Source: Hormoscilla sp. GUM202
GTDB lineage: Bacteria; Cyanobacteriota; Cyanobacteriia; Cyanobacteriales; Desertifilaceae
Direction: 5' to 3'
NCBI GenBank assembly: GCA_005518205.2
Contig: RFFC02000001.1
Span: 111,531 to 175,530 of the forward strand
DNA: 64,000 nt
In this document: one piece after another, positions 9,916-21,238 of the stretch
Layout of the letters: every line of letters begins with the position of its first letter
Numbering within the stretch: position 1 is the stretch's first letter
Translations under genes and position numbers: made by a program
The notes under the pieces: generated by a model
Databases searched by the model: none
What the model was told of the DNA's origin: nothing
Seen by the model: the letters and a program-made list of their open reading frames with translations, nothing else

Positions 9916-10026
9916 AGCACTAAAGTGCTTACTACGAACCCGGAAGCACTAAAGTGCTTACTACGAACCCGGAAGCACTAAAGTGCTTACTACGAACCCG
10001 GAAGCACTAAAGTGCTTACTACGAAC
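9916..10026. repeat. 29-bp tandem repeat array, about four copies
   Basis: Units of 29 bp start at 9916, 9945, 9974 and 10003 and are identical apart from the truncated last one. Each contains the palindrome AGCACTAAAGTGCT followed by TACTACGAACCCGG. The units are contiguous with no variable spacers, so this is not CRISPR. The CTA within the last unit provides the stop codon of the neighbouring minus-strand exonuclease frame. Confidence 0.9.
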
Positions 10027-11503
10027 GGGCCGATCGCCCATTATTTCCTGCTCTTGCTTGACAGAGTAACCTTGACAATATCCGACCGATATTCCAGGCA
10101 TCATCGCCCCCCCGGTGGTGAGTCCCTTCCAGAGGCAGATTGAGGATTTCTAAGGCCCGGGCCATGCCTACTTCTCGATCCATGGCATTAATAATCGCAA
10201 ACAGGTTTTTGACATTGATATGCTTCGGACCAAAAGGATATTTGATCGATCGGGCAAGGCATTGTCTCTCGAATTGTCTTTTATCGTACTCTCCATAGCT
10301 GGCCCAAACTCGCTGATGGGTGTTATAATTCTTGCGCAGCAGTAAGCAAGCTTCGGCAAAGGAAATTCCTTTATCTACTTGTGACTGGGTTAAGGTGGTC
10401 AGTTGGGTACAGAATTCACTTACTTGAGAACGTTCTGGCTTGACTAAGATACTATCTTTTTCTATTGCTTGACCGGAAATGATATCAACTACGCAAATTC
10501 CGATCTCGATGATTTCATTTTCTTGACCTGCTGGCGGTTTACCTTGCCAGCAAGTGGCTTCTACGTCTACTACGATGATTCGATCTGTGCGGAATGTTCG
10601 AGCGTAAGCAAAGATAGCGTGGTTTCAATGACCCGCTAAACTCGTGACAGCTCAAACTGGTGAGATTAGCCAGGGAACTGTGGAATTATTGTGGGTCCTA
10701 ACCCCATCCTCCAGATACGGGAGGTACACCGGTCCCAACTGCCTCGGAGTGTTATCGCCGGGGGTGGAAAGCAGGGACTTAAATGAAGGCTATCTGGCAG
10801 CCTAAGCCGGAAACGCCACTAGGAAAGGTGCTCATGGTTAACGATAAGTGAAGTTGTACAAGCCTCGTGATCATCAACCAGCGGAATAAGGCTTTTACGC
10901 TGGGCCAAAAGGCAATGGTAGGTGTAGATATCCTTGGTCTGTGGATATCTCGTATTACTACAATCCTCCCGGGGTATTGCAACGACCTAAAAGCATCGTA
11001 TTGATTCCACGGAACGTTATAACCTCAGTGATGCTATCTGCCTCCGGTAGATAAGTTAGATAATAAGCGCAAGCCCACTGGGGAGGGATGTCCTAAAAAG
11101 CCAACGCTTGGGGTAATGCCTAGGATATGCCGACATAGGACGGTGATAGTAGAATGCGATTGGAACTGTAGTCTGATGAACTAAAAGCCCGCCGATAGCT
11201 GGTTACTGGTAAAACTACTTCTAAAAGAGCGAGCAGAGAGAAATCTCTCGGTTGGTAGGCAATCCACTCGCCACCACGGAATCACACAAGGCTGACGGTA
11301 GAGGATTAGTCTCCTGTTGTACGCCACAGGATAAAGATGAAGAACAAGTCGCAAGGGGACAAGGGGGTAACCCCGACAAATCCCTACCCATGACAACGGG
11401 TCTATTACCCAGGAGCCGTGTGCGGTGAAAGTCGCAAGCACGGTTTTGAAAGGGAGGGTTGGGAAGCGATTCCCAGCTCGACCCCGACCAGTTTATCTCC
11501 CAT
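10019..11503 (-). pseudogene. DEDDh 3'-5' exonuclease (KapD/ERI1-like) gene split by an antisense group II intron
   Basis: The main exon (10586-10019) encodes DVEATCWQ (ExoI Asp and Glu), SYGEYDKRQFERQC (ExoII Asp) and HHRGGDDAWNIGRIL (ExoIII His and Asp), the layout of KapD/ERI1-type DEDDh exonucleases. The first codons lie beyond the intron at 11503-11490. Joining the two parts gives MGDKLDRIIVVDVEATCWQ in frame and a 193-residue protein. The intron (10587-11489) runs on the opposite strand to the gene and therefore cannot be spliced from its transcript. The stop codon lies inside the 29-bp tandem array, so the original C-terminus may also have been changed. Confidence 0.8.
10587..11489 (+). 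mobile_element. ORF-less group II intron, antisense in an exonuclease gene
   Basis: 903 bp from GTGCGGAATG to CGACCCCGACC. Domain V is well preserved (GAGCCGTGTGCGGTGAAAGT and CGCAAGCACGGTTT with intact pairing), and domain VI follows. Domain I sequence resembles copies 1 and 2 at the start of the window (about 80 percent by eye). No maturase ORF exists. Exon joining restores the exonuclease frame on the other strand, which fixes the 3' boundary at 11489. Confidence 0.9.
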
Positions 11504-11542
11504 TTTTACACAAAGGGGCGGGCCCCAGCCCACCCACAAAGA

Positions 11543-11860
11543 TTAATTATCTTTTGCGATCGCCTCTGGTTTCAGCAAGTTTGCCAATTTTTCTTTCGAC
11601 CAAGTTTGCGTGGGATAGGAGATCGCGAATATCGATTCCAGCCGAATCAACCACGTGATACATTTATATTCATCATCGTCTTCGTTATATTCATCGGGAG
11701 GTACTAACAGGATAATTTCCACAAACTCCTCGTCCAAATTTATCGGGATCCCACAGAAACTGTCCTCGGCTTCAATCTGAATTTTGCTCCCGCGATCGAG
11801 GGCTTCTTTTAACCGCTGGGACAGAAGATTAGACTTGTTCACCTGGGATTTTTTTGCCAA
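11543..11860 (-). CDS. Conserved-type small hypothetical protein
   Basis: A 105-residue acidic protein of unknown function. It starts with a basic segment (MAKKSQVNKSNLLSQRL) and has a central hydrophobic strand (EEFVEIILLVPPDEYNEDDDE) followed by ITWLIRLESIFAI. No catalytic motif is visible. It lies 40 bp upstream of the broken exonuclease gene and 75 bp downstream of the HNH gene on the same strand, so the three may have formed an operon. The GC content and HIP1 density are like those of resident genes. Confidence 0.6.
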   Translation of the reverse strand: MAKKSQVNKSNLLSQRLKEALDRGSKIQIEAEDSFCGIPINLDEEFVEIILLVPPDEYNEDDDEYKCITWLIRLESIFAISYPTQTWSKEKLANLLKPEAIAKDN

Positions 11861-11935
11861 AATTTTTCTCCCTAAATTGCAAATAATGCTCGATCGAACT
11901 GGTTCGGTATTTCTCGCAGAAGGGGCGCCACCGAT

Positions 11936-12217
11936 TTAACTTCTTTGGCGACGCACCTGGATGCGCCGGTCTGCCTTCTGCTTCCTCACCCATGACAAGA
12001 ATTTTTCCATCTGAGGCTCGTTTTTCAGTTTTTCTATGGTATTTAATTCCTCCGCCAAGCGCTTGTTGTCAAACGTAGCATGGATCTGTCCGTGACAAGC
12101 AGCACAGATCTCGACGGTTGGACCGGGAGACTGCTTTTTCCGTTTTGTCCTCTGTCGGGGTACTAGATGATGAACCGTCAGACGACCTACTTCCCTTTCA
12201 CATAGTTTACACTGCAT
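11936..12217 (-). CDS. Small HNH endonuclease-fold protein
   Basis: 93 residues. A CKLCE knuckle near residues 3-6 is followed by LTVHHLVPRQR (the first HNH histidines), then EICAACHGQIHATF carrying the second Cys pair, Asn-equivalent Gln and the final His. This is a minimal HNH domain with a basic C-terminal tail (KADRRIQVRRQRS). Stand-alone HNH proteins of this size are common in cyanobacteria and their targets are mostly unknown. It shares strand with its neighbours on both sides. Confidence 0.8.
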   Translation of the reverse strand: MQCKLCEREVGRLTVHHLVPRQRTKRKKQSPGPTVEICAACHGQIHATFDNKRLAEELNTIEKLKNEPQMEKFLSWVRKQKADRRIQVRRQRS

Positions 12218-12264
12218 GATGTTCTTCCTGCAACTACCGATCGCCGATCCCCATTATAATCGAG

Positions 12265-13092
12265 TTAAGAACTCCCGATCGCCCCTACGCAAAGCTGGGC
12301 AACTAACTCCGTGGCCGTGGCCGCACTCTGCAACTGACCGAAATTGATTGTCTCCGGTTGAATGCCTGTCTCTTGCAGGACTTTTTCTACCCCCCGATCG
12401 CTCAACCGCATGCCTGCCGTGAGAAAATCCGTACAGGGTTGTTGGTGTCGCACCGTGGGAGTTTCGCTGCGCTTGGCCCAGAAATGACTGATGACATGGA
12501 ATACATGCCCGGTTCCCCAATCAAAACGCACTGCCACTACAGGTGCTTTATATTTTACCAACAAATCGTGGCTGGCTGCTTCCACACGCACTTTCTCTGG
12601 GTCGATCACCTCTATGGGATAGCTTCCCCACAACCACCACTGGGGATCGGCACCCAATACGGCAATTTCCGACCACAAACTATCTAGGTATGGTTCTACT
12701 GATATGACTGATTCGTCGGTAGACTCTTTTGTCCAGCGGACTGTATTCGGGAATGCTGGCTCTATGATATAATGCAGGGCCCAATCTGAGGTGACTAGCC
12801 ATTTGCCCTTCCTTACCCGATCGCCTATTTCGGCAATGAGAGTTTGGTCGTAATCACTAGAACAATTGACAAAAACAATCTTCGGGTCGGTTTTCTTAGC
12901 ATTAGGATTTACGAGGGCGGGAATTTGCAAACATTTCAATACCTCCTCCACTTGGTCGAAAGTCCCGGCATAGGCAGCTACCTCATCTTTACGAATGCGA
13001 TCGAGAATTGTCAAGTAGTCGGGATGCTGTTCGGCAAACCTTTGTCGCACCGCTGCTGCGGCCACTTTGTAAGCAATTTCCATTGTACTCAT
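12265..13092 (-). CDS. Predicted GATase1-like (DJ-1/ThuA-type fold) protein near the vWA genes
   Basis: About 275 residues. I chose the ATG at 13092 because AGGAGAGGATGAA lies just upstream. The frame remains open to 13164 and a longer start is possible. The pattern KIVFVNCSSDYDQT, then GKWLVTSDWALHYIIEPAFP, and later VAVRFDWGTGHVFHVISHFW resembles glutamine-amidotransferase-like domains found next to vWA proteins. This assignment is by resemblance of strand-loop motifs and is not certain. The C-terminal part (DRGVEKVLQETGIQPETINF) is helical. It lies downstream of the Ro60-like genes on the same strand, with a palindromic repeat between. Confidence 0.5.
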   Translation of the reverse strand: MSTMEIAYKVAAAAVRQRFAEQHPDYLTILDRIRKDEVAAYAGTFDQVEEVLKCLQIPALVNPNAKKTDPKIVFVNCSSDYDQTLIAEIGDRVRKGKWLVTSDWALHYIIEPAFPNTVRWTKESTDESVISVEPYLDSLWSEIAVLGADPQWWLWGSYPIEVIDPEKVRVEAASHDLLVKYKAPVVAVRFDWGTGHVFHVISHFWAKRSETPTVRHQQPCTDFLTAGMRLSDRGVEKVLQETGIQPETINFGQLQSAATATELVAQLCVGAIGSS

Positions 13093-13142
13093 TTCATCCT
13101 CTCCTACAAAAGTAAAGTAGGTCGTACAATTCCAAGCTTCGT

Positions 13143-13206
13143 TGTTAGCCCGCCGGGGGTTCAAACCCCCGGCTAATAGCTAAAGTCGGTTAAAACCGAC
13201 TGAAAG
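13143..13206. repeat. Palindromic interspersed repeat (copy 1 of at least 3)
   Basis: Two neighbouring hairpins: CCGGGGGTT...AACCCCCGG and GTCGGTTAAAACCGAC, with CTAATAGCTAAA between. Near-identical copies occur at 17354-17421 and, expanded, at 36536-36631. The element has no coding capacity. It sits between the GATase-like gene and the first Ro60-like gene and may act as a terminator for the latter. Confidence 0.8.
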
Positions 13207-13314
13207 CCTTATAAATAAATTGTTTAGTCCACAAAGCGTGGAAGAGTCTATCTTATACGATCGGGACGGGAAAGTTATTCACTAGAGACGCAACACTGGG
13301 CGTCTCTAGTATAG

Positions 13315-14789
<1,475 letters not shown>

Positions 14790-14873
14790 GCAGTTGTCGC
14801 ACGGGACGGGTAATAGATACCGCGCAAGTTAAGGGTATTTACGCTCCTCTAGTTGGGGCGCGGCGACAACTGC
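14790..14873 (-). ncRNA. Candidate Y-like structured RNA, copy 1 (84 nt)
   Basis: The 5' end GCAGTTGTCGC pairs perfectly over 11 bases with the 3' end GCGACAACTGC. Directly inside, CCGCGC can pair with GCGCGG, leaving a 3'-side strand TATCTATTACCCGTCCCGT unpaired. The loop between is variable compared with copy 2 at 17187-17299, while the stems and the bulged strand are conserved. A closed end-to-end stem plus a variable loop, placed just upstream of a Ro60-like gene, is the arrangement of the Deinococcus Y RNA. Transcription as a separate RNA is not shown, and a cis-acting leader is an equal possibility. Confidence 0.55.
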
Positions 14874-14885
14874 TGAATTTGGACG

Positions 14886-15701
14886 TTAAAAATCTAGAAA
14901 ACCGCGCTTTCCCAGTCGGGCGATCGCAGCAGCAGCTTGCAGTCTCGGACAACCCAGAGACTCGGCAATTTTGCTGCTATCGAGTTGCTCGATCGCCCGG
15001 GCGGTTTCTAATACCTGCTTGTCAAATGCTAAGTCGCGGAACTCGGAACTCAGCATGGCAACCATCTTGCTAATGACCGTTTTAGCTTTGGTAACGGAGG
15101 CACATTGACCCCCCGTACCTCTAGCGATCGCCTGAAAAGCTTCTAAGGCCATATCGCTGCCAGGCATGCAGAGGGCGTGAACGGTCACCCGCTGGTTTTC
15201 CGCCGCTGCCGTTACCGACTGGACGTTCAAACCGCTGGGACAACCATCAGGCCAGGCATCCCCGTCATTATTTGTGGAACCCTTGCGTCCTGGTGCTAGG
15301 GTTTGCAACCAGGTCCCAAAGCCGTGGGGCGGGGCATCGCCGACCAGTAAAATAAAGCGGCAACTGTGCGATCGCCATTTCATCTGGGTGCAGGCGTCAT
15401 AGACGCCGCGATAAACTGCTTCCGGACCGTCACCACCACCATCAGCCTCAAGTTTATTAATGTGCTTCTGCATCTGCTGCTTGTTAGCAGTTAGGGGGTA
15501 GATGCGGGTAATAAACGAGTTATCTTGAGGAGGGTGGTCGCGGTATTCTACTAAGCCGACTTGCAGGTCAATGCTACTATCAGCAGATAGCAGGCTAAAA
15601 GTATCGAGTAGTTGCCGCTTTGCTTCTTGGATAAATGCACCCATGCTGCCAGTGGTGTCCGCGACAAAGCATAGGTCAACATGATTGAGCAGTTCAGTCA
15701 T
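14886..15701 (-). CDS. Stand-alone vWA-domain protein between the two Ro60-like genes
   Basis: 271 residues. The vWA domain starts almost at the N-terminus with a MIDAS of D15-T-T17-G-S19 (VADTTGSMGAF), followed by GLVEYRDHPP, an DGGGDGPEAVYRG loop holding the MIDAS threonine-equivalent region, and LLVGDAPPH for the last Asp. The last 35 residues (AESLGCPRLQAAAAIARLG) look like a small winged-helix or three-helix module. It starts 12 bp after the stop of Ro60-like copy 2, with AAGGAGG 6 nt before ATG, so it is co-transcribed with it. A role as partner or regulator of the Ro60-like proteins is inferred from position. Confidence 0.8.
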   Translation of the reverse strand: MTELLNHVDLCFVADTTGSMGAFIQEAKRQLLDTFSLLSADSSIDLQVGLVEYRDHPPQDNSFITRIYPLTANKQQMQKHINKLEADGGGDGPEAVYRGVYDACTQMKWRSHSCRFILLVGDAPPHGFGTWLQTLAPGRKGSTNNDGDAWPDGCPSGLNVQSVTAAAENQRVTVHALCMPGSDMALEAFQAIARGTGGQCASVTKAKTVISKMVAMLSSEFRDLAFDKQVLETARAIEQLDSSKIAESLGCPRLQAAAAIARLGKRGFLDF

Positions 15702-15712
15702 TCTAGTCCTCC

Positions 15713-17299
<1,587 letters not shown>

Positions 17300-17353
17300 T
17301 AAACAATTCAAAATTTAAAACTTCGCTGTCAGTCCGCCGGGGTTGAAAATCCC

Positions 17354-17421
17354 CAACTTCGCTGTTAGCCCGCCGGGGGTTCAAACCCCCGGCTAATAGC
17401 TCAAGTCGGTTAAAACCGACT
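17354..17421. repeat. Palindromic interspersed repeat (copy 2)
   Basis: It repeats the double hairpin of 13143-13206 (CCGGGGGTT/AACCCCCGG and GTCGGTTAAAACCGAC). A degenerate third hairpin half precedes it at 17334-17352. It sits upstream of the Ro60 locus, so the two copies flank the locus on both sides. Confidence 0.8.
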
Positions 17422-17489
17422 AAGAATATCCGTATATCTGTAGGTTGGTTGACGTTAGGAAACCCAACGATGGCATTGCCAACAACATC

Positions 17490-17649
17490 GGGTGTGGTCA
17501 AAAACAGTTGGTACGGGAAGATCCTCGCGGGGGCAGGGCGAAGCATTCGGGAAGGACATCTATCAAGTGATGTCATCACTTGTCGCCCGAATGCTTCGCC
17601 CCTACAGTTATCGGCAACAAATGACTATCAACTACTTTTGACCACACCC
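17490..17649. mobile_element. MITE with 9-bp target duplication (family GGGTGTGGTCA, copy 1)
   Basis: A 160-bp non-coding element with terminal inverted repeats GGGTGTGGTCAAAA and TTTTGACCACACCC. It is flanked by the direct repeat AACAACATC (17481-17489, 17650-17658). The interior holds a palindrome, GGGCGAAGCATTCGGG with CCCGAATGCTTCGCCC. Related copies are at 19428-19613 and 31179-31339. The parent transposon is not in the window. Confidence 0.85.
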
Positions 17650-18169
17650 AACAACATCGGTTGGGTTTCGTGCCTCAACCCAACCTACAGCGCTTTTTCT
17701 GCTGTTCTTTTGCCACTTGCTGCCTAATGAACTTAAGTTCCTTCTTGTTACATTGTTGTTTGCTGACAGCGTATACTGGGCTCCCGTACACCTTCCTGGC
17801 TGTCAAAGGATCGAGATAAGCCTTCAGCAGAATATCCATCGGTTTTTCCATTGGAGGCAGGTCGGCAAATGCGATCGCAAACCAGAGACCGTCCAACTTG
17901 CGGTATTGATGGTAGTCGTCTATCCCTAGGCGATCGACTTCTTTCTGGGAAAGCTGCTTTTGTTTCTTGCTGAAATCCTTGACACGGCAGAGAATTCCCG
18001 TATCGGGGTGAACGAAAAATTTAAATTTACTACGGAAACTTTGGTAACTTTTCTGGTAAGGCTCTCCATCAATTAGCACGACATGCAGTTCGACAAAATC
18101 CCAGAGATGGGAGAGAACATGCCGTCCAGTTACCGTACTCGCATCCAGGCGATCGCAGATTTGGCTGTA

Positions 18170-19268
18170 AGTAGTTAGGCAAAATTAATTTTATATTTTC
18201 CTCCAACCTCTCGAAGCACATCTTCCACCGCTTTAACTAAACTTTCCCAACTTTCATATGCATCAATATTTAACCATTCGTATTTGATAAATCGCCACAA
18301 GATTTCAATGATATTTAACTGTGGAGAATAGGTAGGTAAATAAAAAATGGTCAACCCTTTTTGTTCCCATTCTGCTTGTTGATTTTTTACGGCATTACTC
18401 GTATGCATAGACGCATTATCCATCACCAAAACAGTTTTTTTCTCTAATTTTGAACAAAAATCATCTATACATGATATAACCACCTCACTATTAACCCGGC
18501 ACTCAAATAAGTAAGGCTCTAGTTCATTCTTGCGATTGAAAAATCCTAAGACGTTTAATCTTTTACTATTTTGACTTTTGGCCTCAATAACTTCTCCTTT
18601 TTCCTGCCATGCATAAGGGACATATGCATTTAAACAAAAACCGCTTTCATCAAAGAATCTTAAATCAATTTCACCTCGATATTCTTGCTGTTTTAATTTT
18701 TTTAATTCTTCCTTTTTTTCTTGATATTCCGTGGGTTCTGGCTCCCCAGCTACTCGTTTTCCGATCCGCCGACATGTTTGCGTTTTTTAAGATCCTTTTA
18801 ATAGTTTCCTTACTCACTTCCACATCCCACTCTTGTTTAAATTTTTCTTTCACCAATTTTATTTCCTTGGGAAATTCTTTAGCCCAAACCACGATTTGCT
18901 CTATCTGTTCTGAATTAAATTTCGGTTTTCTTCCACGTCCTTTTCGATCATATAAGCCGACTAATTGGAACTCTTCCCAAGCATCAAACCAATTATATAT
19001 TGTCACAAGGGTCACCTTAAATATTTTCATCAATTCTGTAGTTTTATACCCTGAATGTGAGAGCATTATGCAATGTGCTCGTCTTCTAACTTGGTGATAT
19101 TTACTTTGTGCATAAATCCGTTTGAGGAGATTAATTGTTTCATAGCTTAATCCCTTTATGAATCTCATGGCTAACTTTCACCTCGCTGAAAATATAAGTT
19201 TGATTGTTTTAATTCTAGCATATATTTATGCCAAAGGCCAAATATAAAAATAATTTTGCCTAACTACT
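18170..19268 (-). mobile_element. IS630-family insertion sequence
   Basis: Both ends carry the perfect 18-bp inverted repeat AGTAGTTAGGCAAAATTA. TA is duplicated at 18168-18169 and 19269-19270, as expected for IS630/Tc1/mariner elements. 1099 bp. It has inserted in a hypothetical gene whose frame is restored by exact removal. Confidence 0.95.
18175..19168 (-). pseudogene. IS630 transposase, frameshifted
   Basis: The N-terminal frame (19168 to about 18671) gives the helix-turn-helix part (MRFIKGLSYETINLLKRIYA, then KTTELMKIFKVTLVTIYNWF). The DDE part continues in another frame: LRFFDESGF (first Asp), VISCIDDFCSKLEKKTVLVM, then YLPTYSPQLNIIEILWRFIK with the third acidic residue. The shift is near 18770, after ANMS, where the related copy at 48786-49781 reads MSWHRMRKG without interruption. 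One base seems lost. Programmed frameshifting in this family is known, so full inactivation is not certain. Confidence 0.85.
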
Positions 19269-19427
19269 TAAACATCATCCCAAGGCTGTCCGACTTGAGA
19301 ATCTACCCAGCGACGTAAGGGGGCGAGATGGTCGTTGAACTCCTTCGTTTCGGATATATCCTCTGGGAGTGGGTTGAATTTGTAACACTTTTTCCTCTCA
19401 AAAACTGGTTCTGTTACTTCTTGTAAC

Positions 19428-19613
19428 GGGTGTGGTCAAAAGTAGTTGATAGTAATTTGTTGCCGATAACTGTAGGGGCGTTAGCGCAGCGGCTGCGCAG
19501 CAGCTAGCATTCGGGCGACAAATGAGGACATCACAAGATAGATGTCCTTCCCGAATGCAACGCCGGGGCCCCCGCGAGGATCTCCCCGTACCAACTGACG
19601 CATGACCACACCC
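19428..19613. mobile_element. MITE family GGGTGTGGTCA, copy 2, cutting a tRNA-like sequence
   Basis: 186 bp, ends GGGTGTGGTCAAAA and TGACCACACCC, and the same GCATTCGGG/CCCGAATGC inner palindrome as copy 1. No target duplication is visible, so it has probably recombined or taken part in a deletion. On its left lies the broken hypothetical gene, on its right the 5' part of a tRNA. Confidence 0.75.
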
Positions 19614-19640
19614 GACGCCTTAACCAACTTAGCTATCTCC
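19614..19640 (-). pseudogene. Truncated tRNA, 5' half only
   Basis: On the minus strand GGGAGATAGCTAAGTTGGTT and then AAGGCG give an acceptor 5' strand and a D-arm typical of a tRNA. The sequence then ends at the MITE. The anticodon and T arms are missing. Confidence 0.55.
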
Positions 19641-19645
19641 CCTGG

Positions 19646-19719
19646 GAGTCCCGACGAGATTTGAACTCGCATCTTCACCTTGAGGGGGTGACGGCTTAAG
19701 CCAATTTGCCTACGAGACT
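19646..19719 (-). tRNA. tRNA-like gene, identity unclear (anticodon loop CCCTCAA)
   Basis: The acceptor strands AGTCTCG and CGGGACT pair (one G-U). The T-arm CGAGTTCAAATCTCG is good, and the anticodon stem TCACC/GGTGA closes the loop CCCTCAA. That would place CTC as anticodon (Glu), but position 33 is C where U is nearly universal. It is probably a degenerate or specialised tRNA of a small array. Confidence 0.55.
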
Positions 19720-19725
19720 TCGCGA

Positions 19726-19800
19726 CGAGGCTGACGGGATTTGAACCCGCGACTTCCTGTTCGACAGACAGGCGCTCTGGACCAACTGAGCTACAGCCTC
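19726..19800 (-). tRNA. tRNA-Asp (GTC)
   Basis: Acceptor GAGGCTG/CAGCCTC with G73, D-arm AGCTCAGTTGGTCCAGAGC, anticodon stem CCTGT/ACAGG around CTGTCGA giving GTC, and T-arm CGCGGGTTCAAATCCCG. All arms pair. G73 fits aspartate. It lies 6 bp from the degenerate tRNA and next to the 232-bp tandem array. Confidence 0.8.
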
Positions 19801-20575
19801 AAATGACTATTCAGTTTTCAAGGTACGGTTGAGGCTCTTTTTCCCTCGCTCTATCTATATACTACATTTATGCTACATAAATTCCTGAAAGTCTGAAAAA
19901 ATTTTTTTGGGGATTTGCTGTTGTCCAGGCGATCGCCGGTTCCTGGGGAAGGCGATCGCCGGTCCCTGGGCAGGCGCGGAGCGCTATGGGGATTTTCTGA
20001 ACTACAACAGAGGGGAAAACTTATTCAGTTTTCAAGGTACAGTTGGCTTGGGGTGGAGCTTTGAAGCTCTTTTTCCCTCGCTCTATCTGTATACTACGTT
20101 TATACTACATAAATTCCTGAAAGTCTGAAAAAATTTTTTTGGGGATTTGCTGTTGTCGATGCGATCGCCGGTCCCTGGGGAAGGCGATCGCCGGTCCCTG
20201 GGCAGGCGCGGAGCGCTATGGGGATTTTCTGAACTACAACAGAGGGGAAAACTTATTCAGTTTTCAAGGTACAGTTGGCTTGGGGTGGAGCTTTGAAGCT
20301 CTTTTTCCCTCGCTCTATCTGTATACTACGTTTATACTACATAAATTCCTGAAAGTCTGAAAAAATTTTTTTGGGGATTTGCTGTTGTCGATGCGATCGC
20401 CGGTCCCTGGGGAAGGCGATCGCCGGTCCCTGGGCAGGCGCGGAGCGCTATGGGGATTTTCTGAACTACAACGGAGGGGAAAAACTTATTCAGTTTTCAA
20501 GGTACAGTTGGCTTGGGGTGGAGCTTTGAGGCTTGTCCCCCTCGCCATATTAATATGCTACATAAATAATACATG
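19801..20575. repeat. 232-bp tandem repeat array, about three and a third copies
   Basis: A unit of about 232 bp beginning ATTCAGTTTTCAAGGTACAG starts near 19809, 20021, 20253 and 20488. Copies are almost identical and each includes a double GCGATCGCCGGT block, the tract GAAAAAATTTTTTTGGGGAT and a TACTACAT AT-rich part. ORFs of 73 residues inside simply repeat with the unit and are not genes. The array lies between a tRNA-Asp and a broken tRNA, so it may be an amplified tRNA spacer. Confidence 0.9.
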
Positions 20576-20639
20576 AGTGTCAAGGGTTTGCCGAAAAATT
20601 TTTTTTGCTCGCCGCCGGCGGATGCGATCGCCTGGGCCA

Positions 20640-20830
20640 CGGGAGTTGGGCACGAGGCCGACCGTCCGAGGACCGGCGACTTCCTGTTCTACTTCCAGGC
20701 GCTCTAGAGCATCGGTCAAGTAGAAGCTAGATACCGGGTTTCTTGTCCAGCTATCAAGGAGAAATCGATGCTCTCACCGGAGAAACCCGGTATCAGCACC
20801 GGCGATATAGGCCAACTGAGCTACAGCCAA
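20640..20830 (-). pseudogene. Broken tRNA with palindromic insertion
   Basis: The outer parts match the neighbouring tRNA-Asp: GACTTCCTGTTC...CAGGCGCTCT on one side and GGCCAACTGAGCTACAGCC on the other. In between sits about 95 bp with AGAGCATCG...CGATGCTCT and ATACCGGGTTTCT...AGAAACCCGGTAT inverted repeats. The insertion is near the start of the D arm side. The molecule cannot fold as a tRNA. Confidence 0.6.
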
Positions 20831-21238
20831 AAGTACAGTTGGCTCGGGTACGATGATTGTTGTTAATAGAAAATGGTGAATATGGTGAGTGGTTCATAGC
20901 AATTCACCATTCGCAATTCACCATTCACAATAGCGCTCCGGCGTCGCGCACTGCGTATACGCAATTAGCACATGAAAATTAATGCCGACTTAAGTCAACG
21001 GGCCGTGGTCTACAGCGAGGAACTGCCGTGGGTGAATTCCCCAGCACCAGCAGTCACGCAGCTTTTAGTCCTTCGGGCTGTCTCCTTTACGCTAAAGGCG
21101 GTCACTTACTACCCGACCTCAAGCAATAACCCCCGGGTTCCCAGGCGGTATCCTGGGAACGAGAGCCAATTATTTGTGGCTTTGCACAAACAAAAATAAT
21201 CTCAAATAGAGGATTGAGTTAATCTCAGGAAATCTCCG
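20831..21238. other. Intergenic region upstream of hsdM
   Basis: It holds degenerate AATTCACCATTC repeats near 20895-20930, a GCACTGCGTATACGCAATT repeat near 20950 (also seen near 41330 and 57340) and a CCCGGGTTCCCAGG/CCTGGGAAC palindrome near 21130. No gene was found. AATCTCAGGAAATC lies before the hsdM start. Confidence 0.5.

Larger units (their letters stand above)
17675..19427 (-). pseudogene. Hypothetical protein gene split by IS630 and truncated by a MITE
   Basis: The upstream part (19427-19269) reads KCYKFNPLPEDISETKEFND and VDSQVGQPWDDV. The downstream part (18169-17675) continues YSQICDRLDASTVTGRHVLS and on to a basic C-terminus. Removing IS630 (18170-19268) with one TA joins them in frame as QPWDDVYSQICDRLD. 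The N-terminus is missing: the frame runs into the MITE at 19428. I do not recognise the family. The motif HVLSHLWDFVELHVVL is distinctive and would help identify it. Confidence 0.65.

Noticed and set aside
9916..10026. CRISPR array
   Set aside because: Units are contiguous and identical with no unique spacers, and no cas genes are near.
17490..17649. Small RNA gene based on the strong inner palindrome
   Set aside because: The terminal repeats and 9-bp target duplication show it is a MITE. The palindrome belongs to the element.
19907..20576. 73-residue proteins repeated in tandem
   Set aside because: They are by-products of the 232-bp tandem DNA repeat, lack ribosome sites and show no coding bias.
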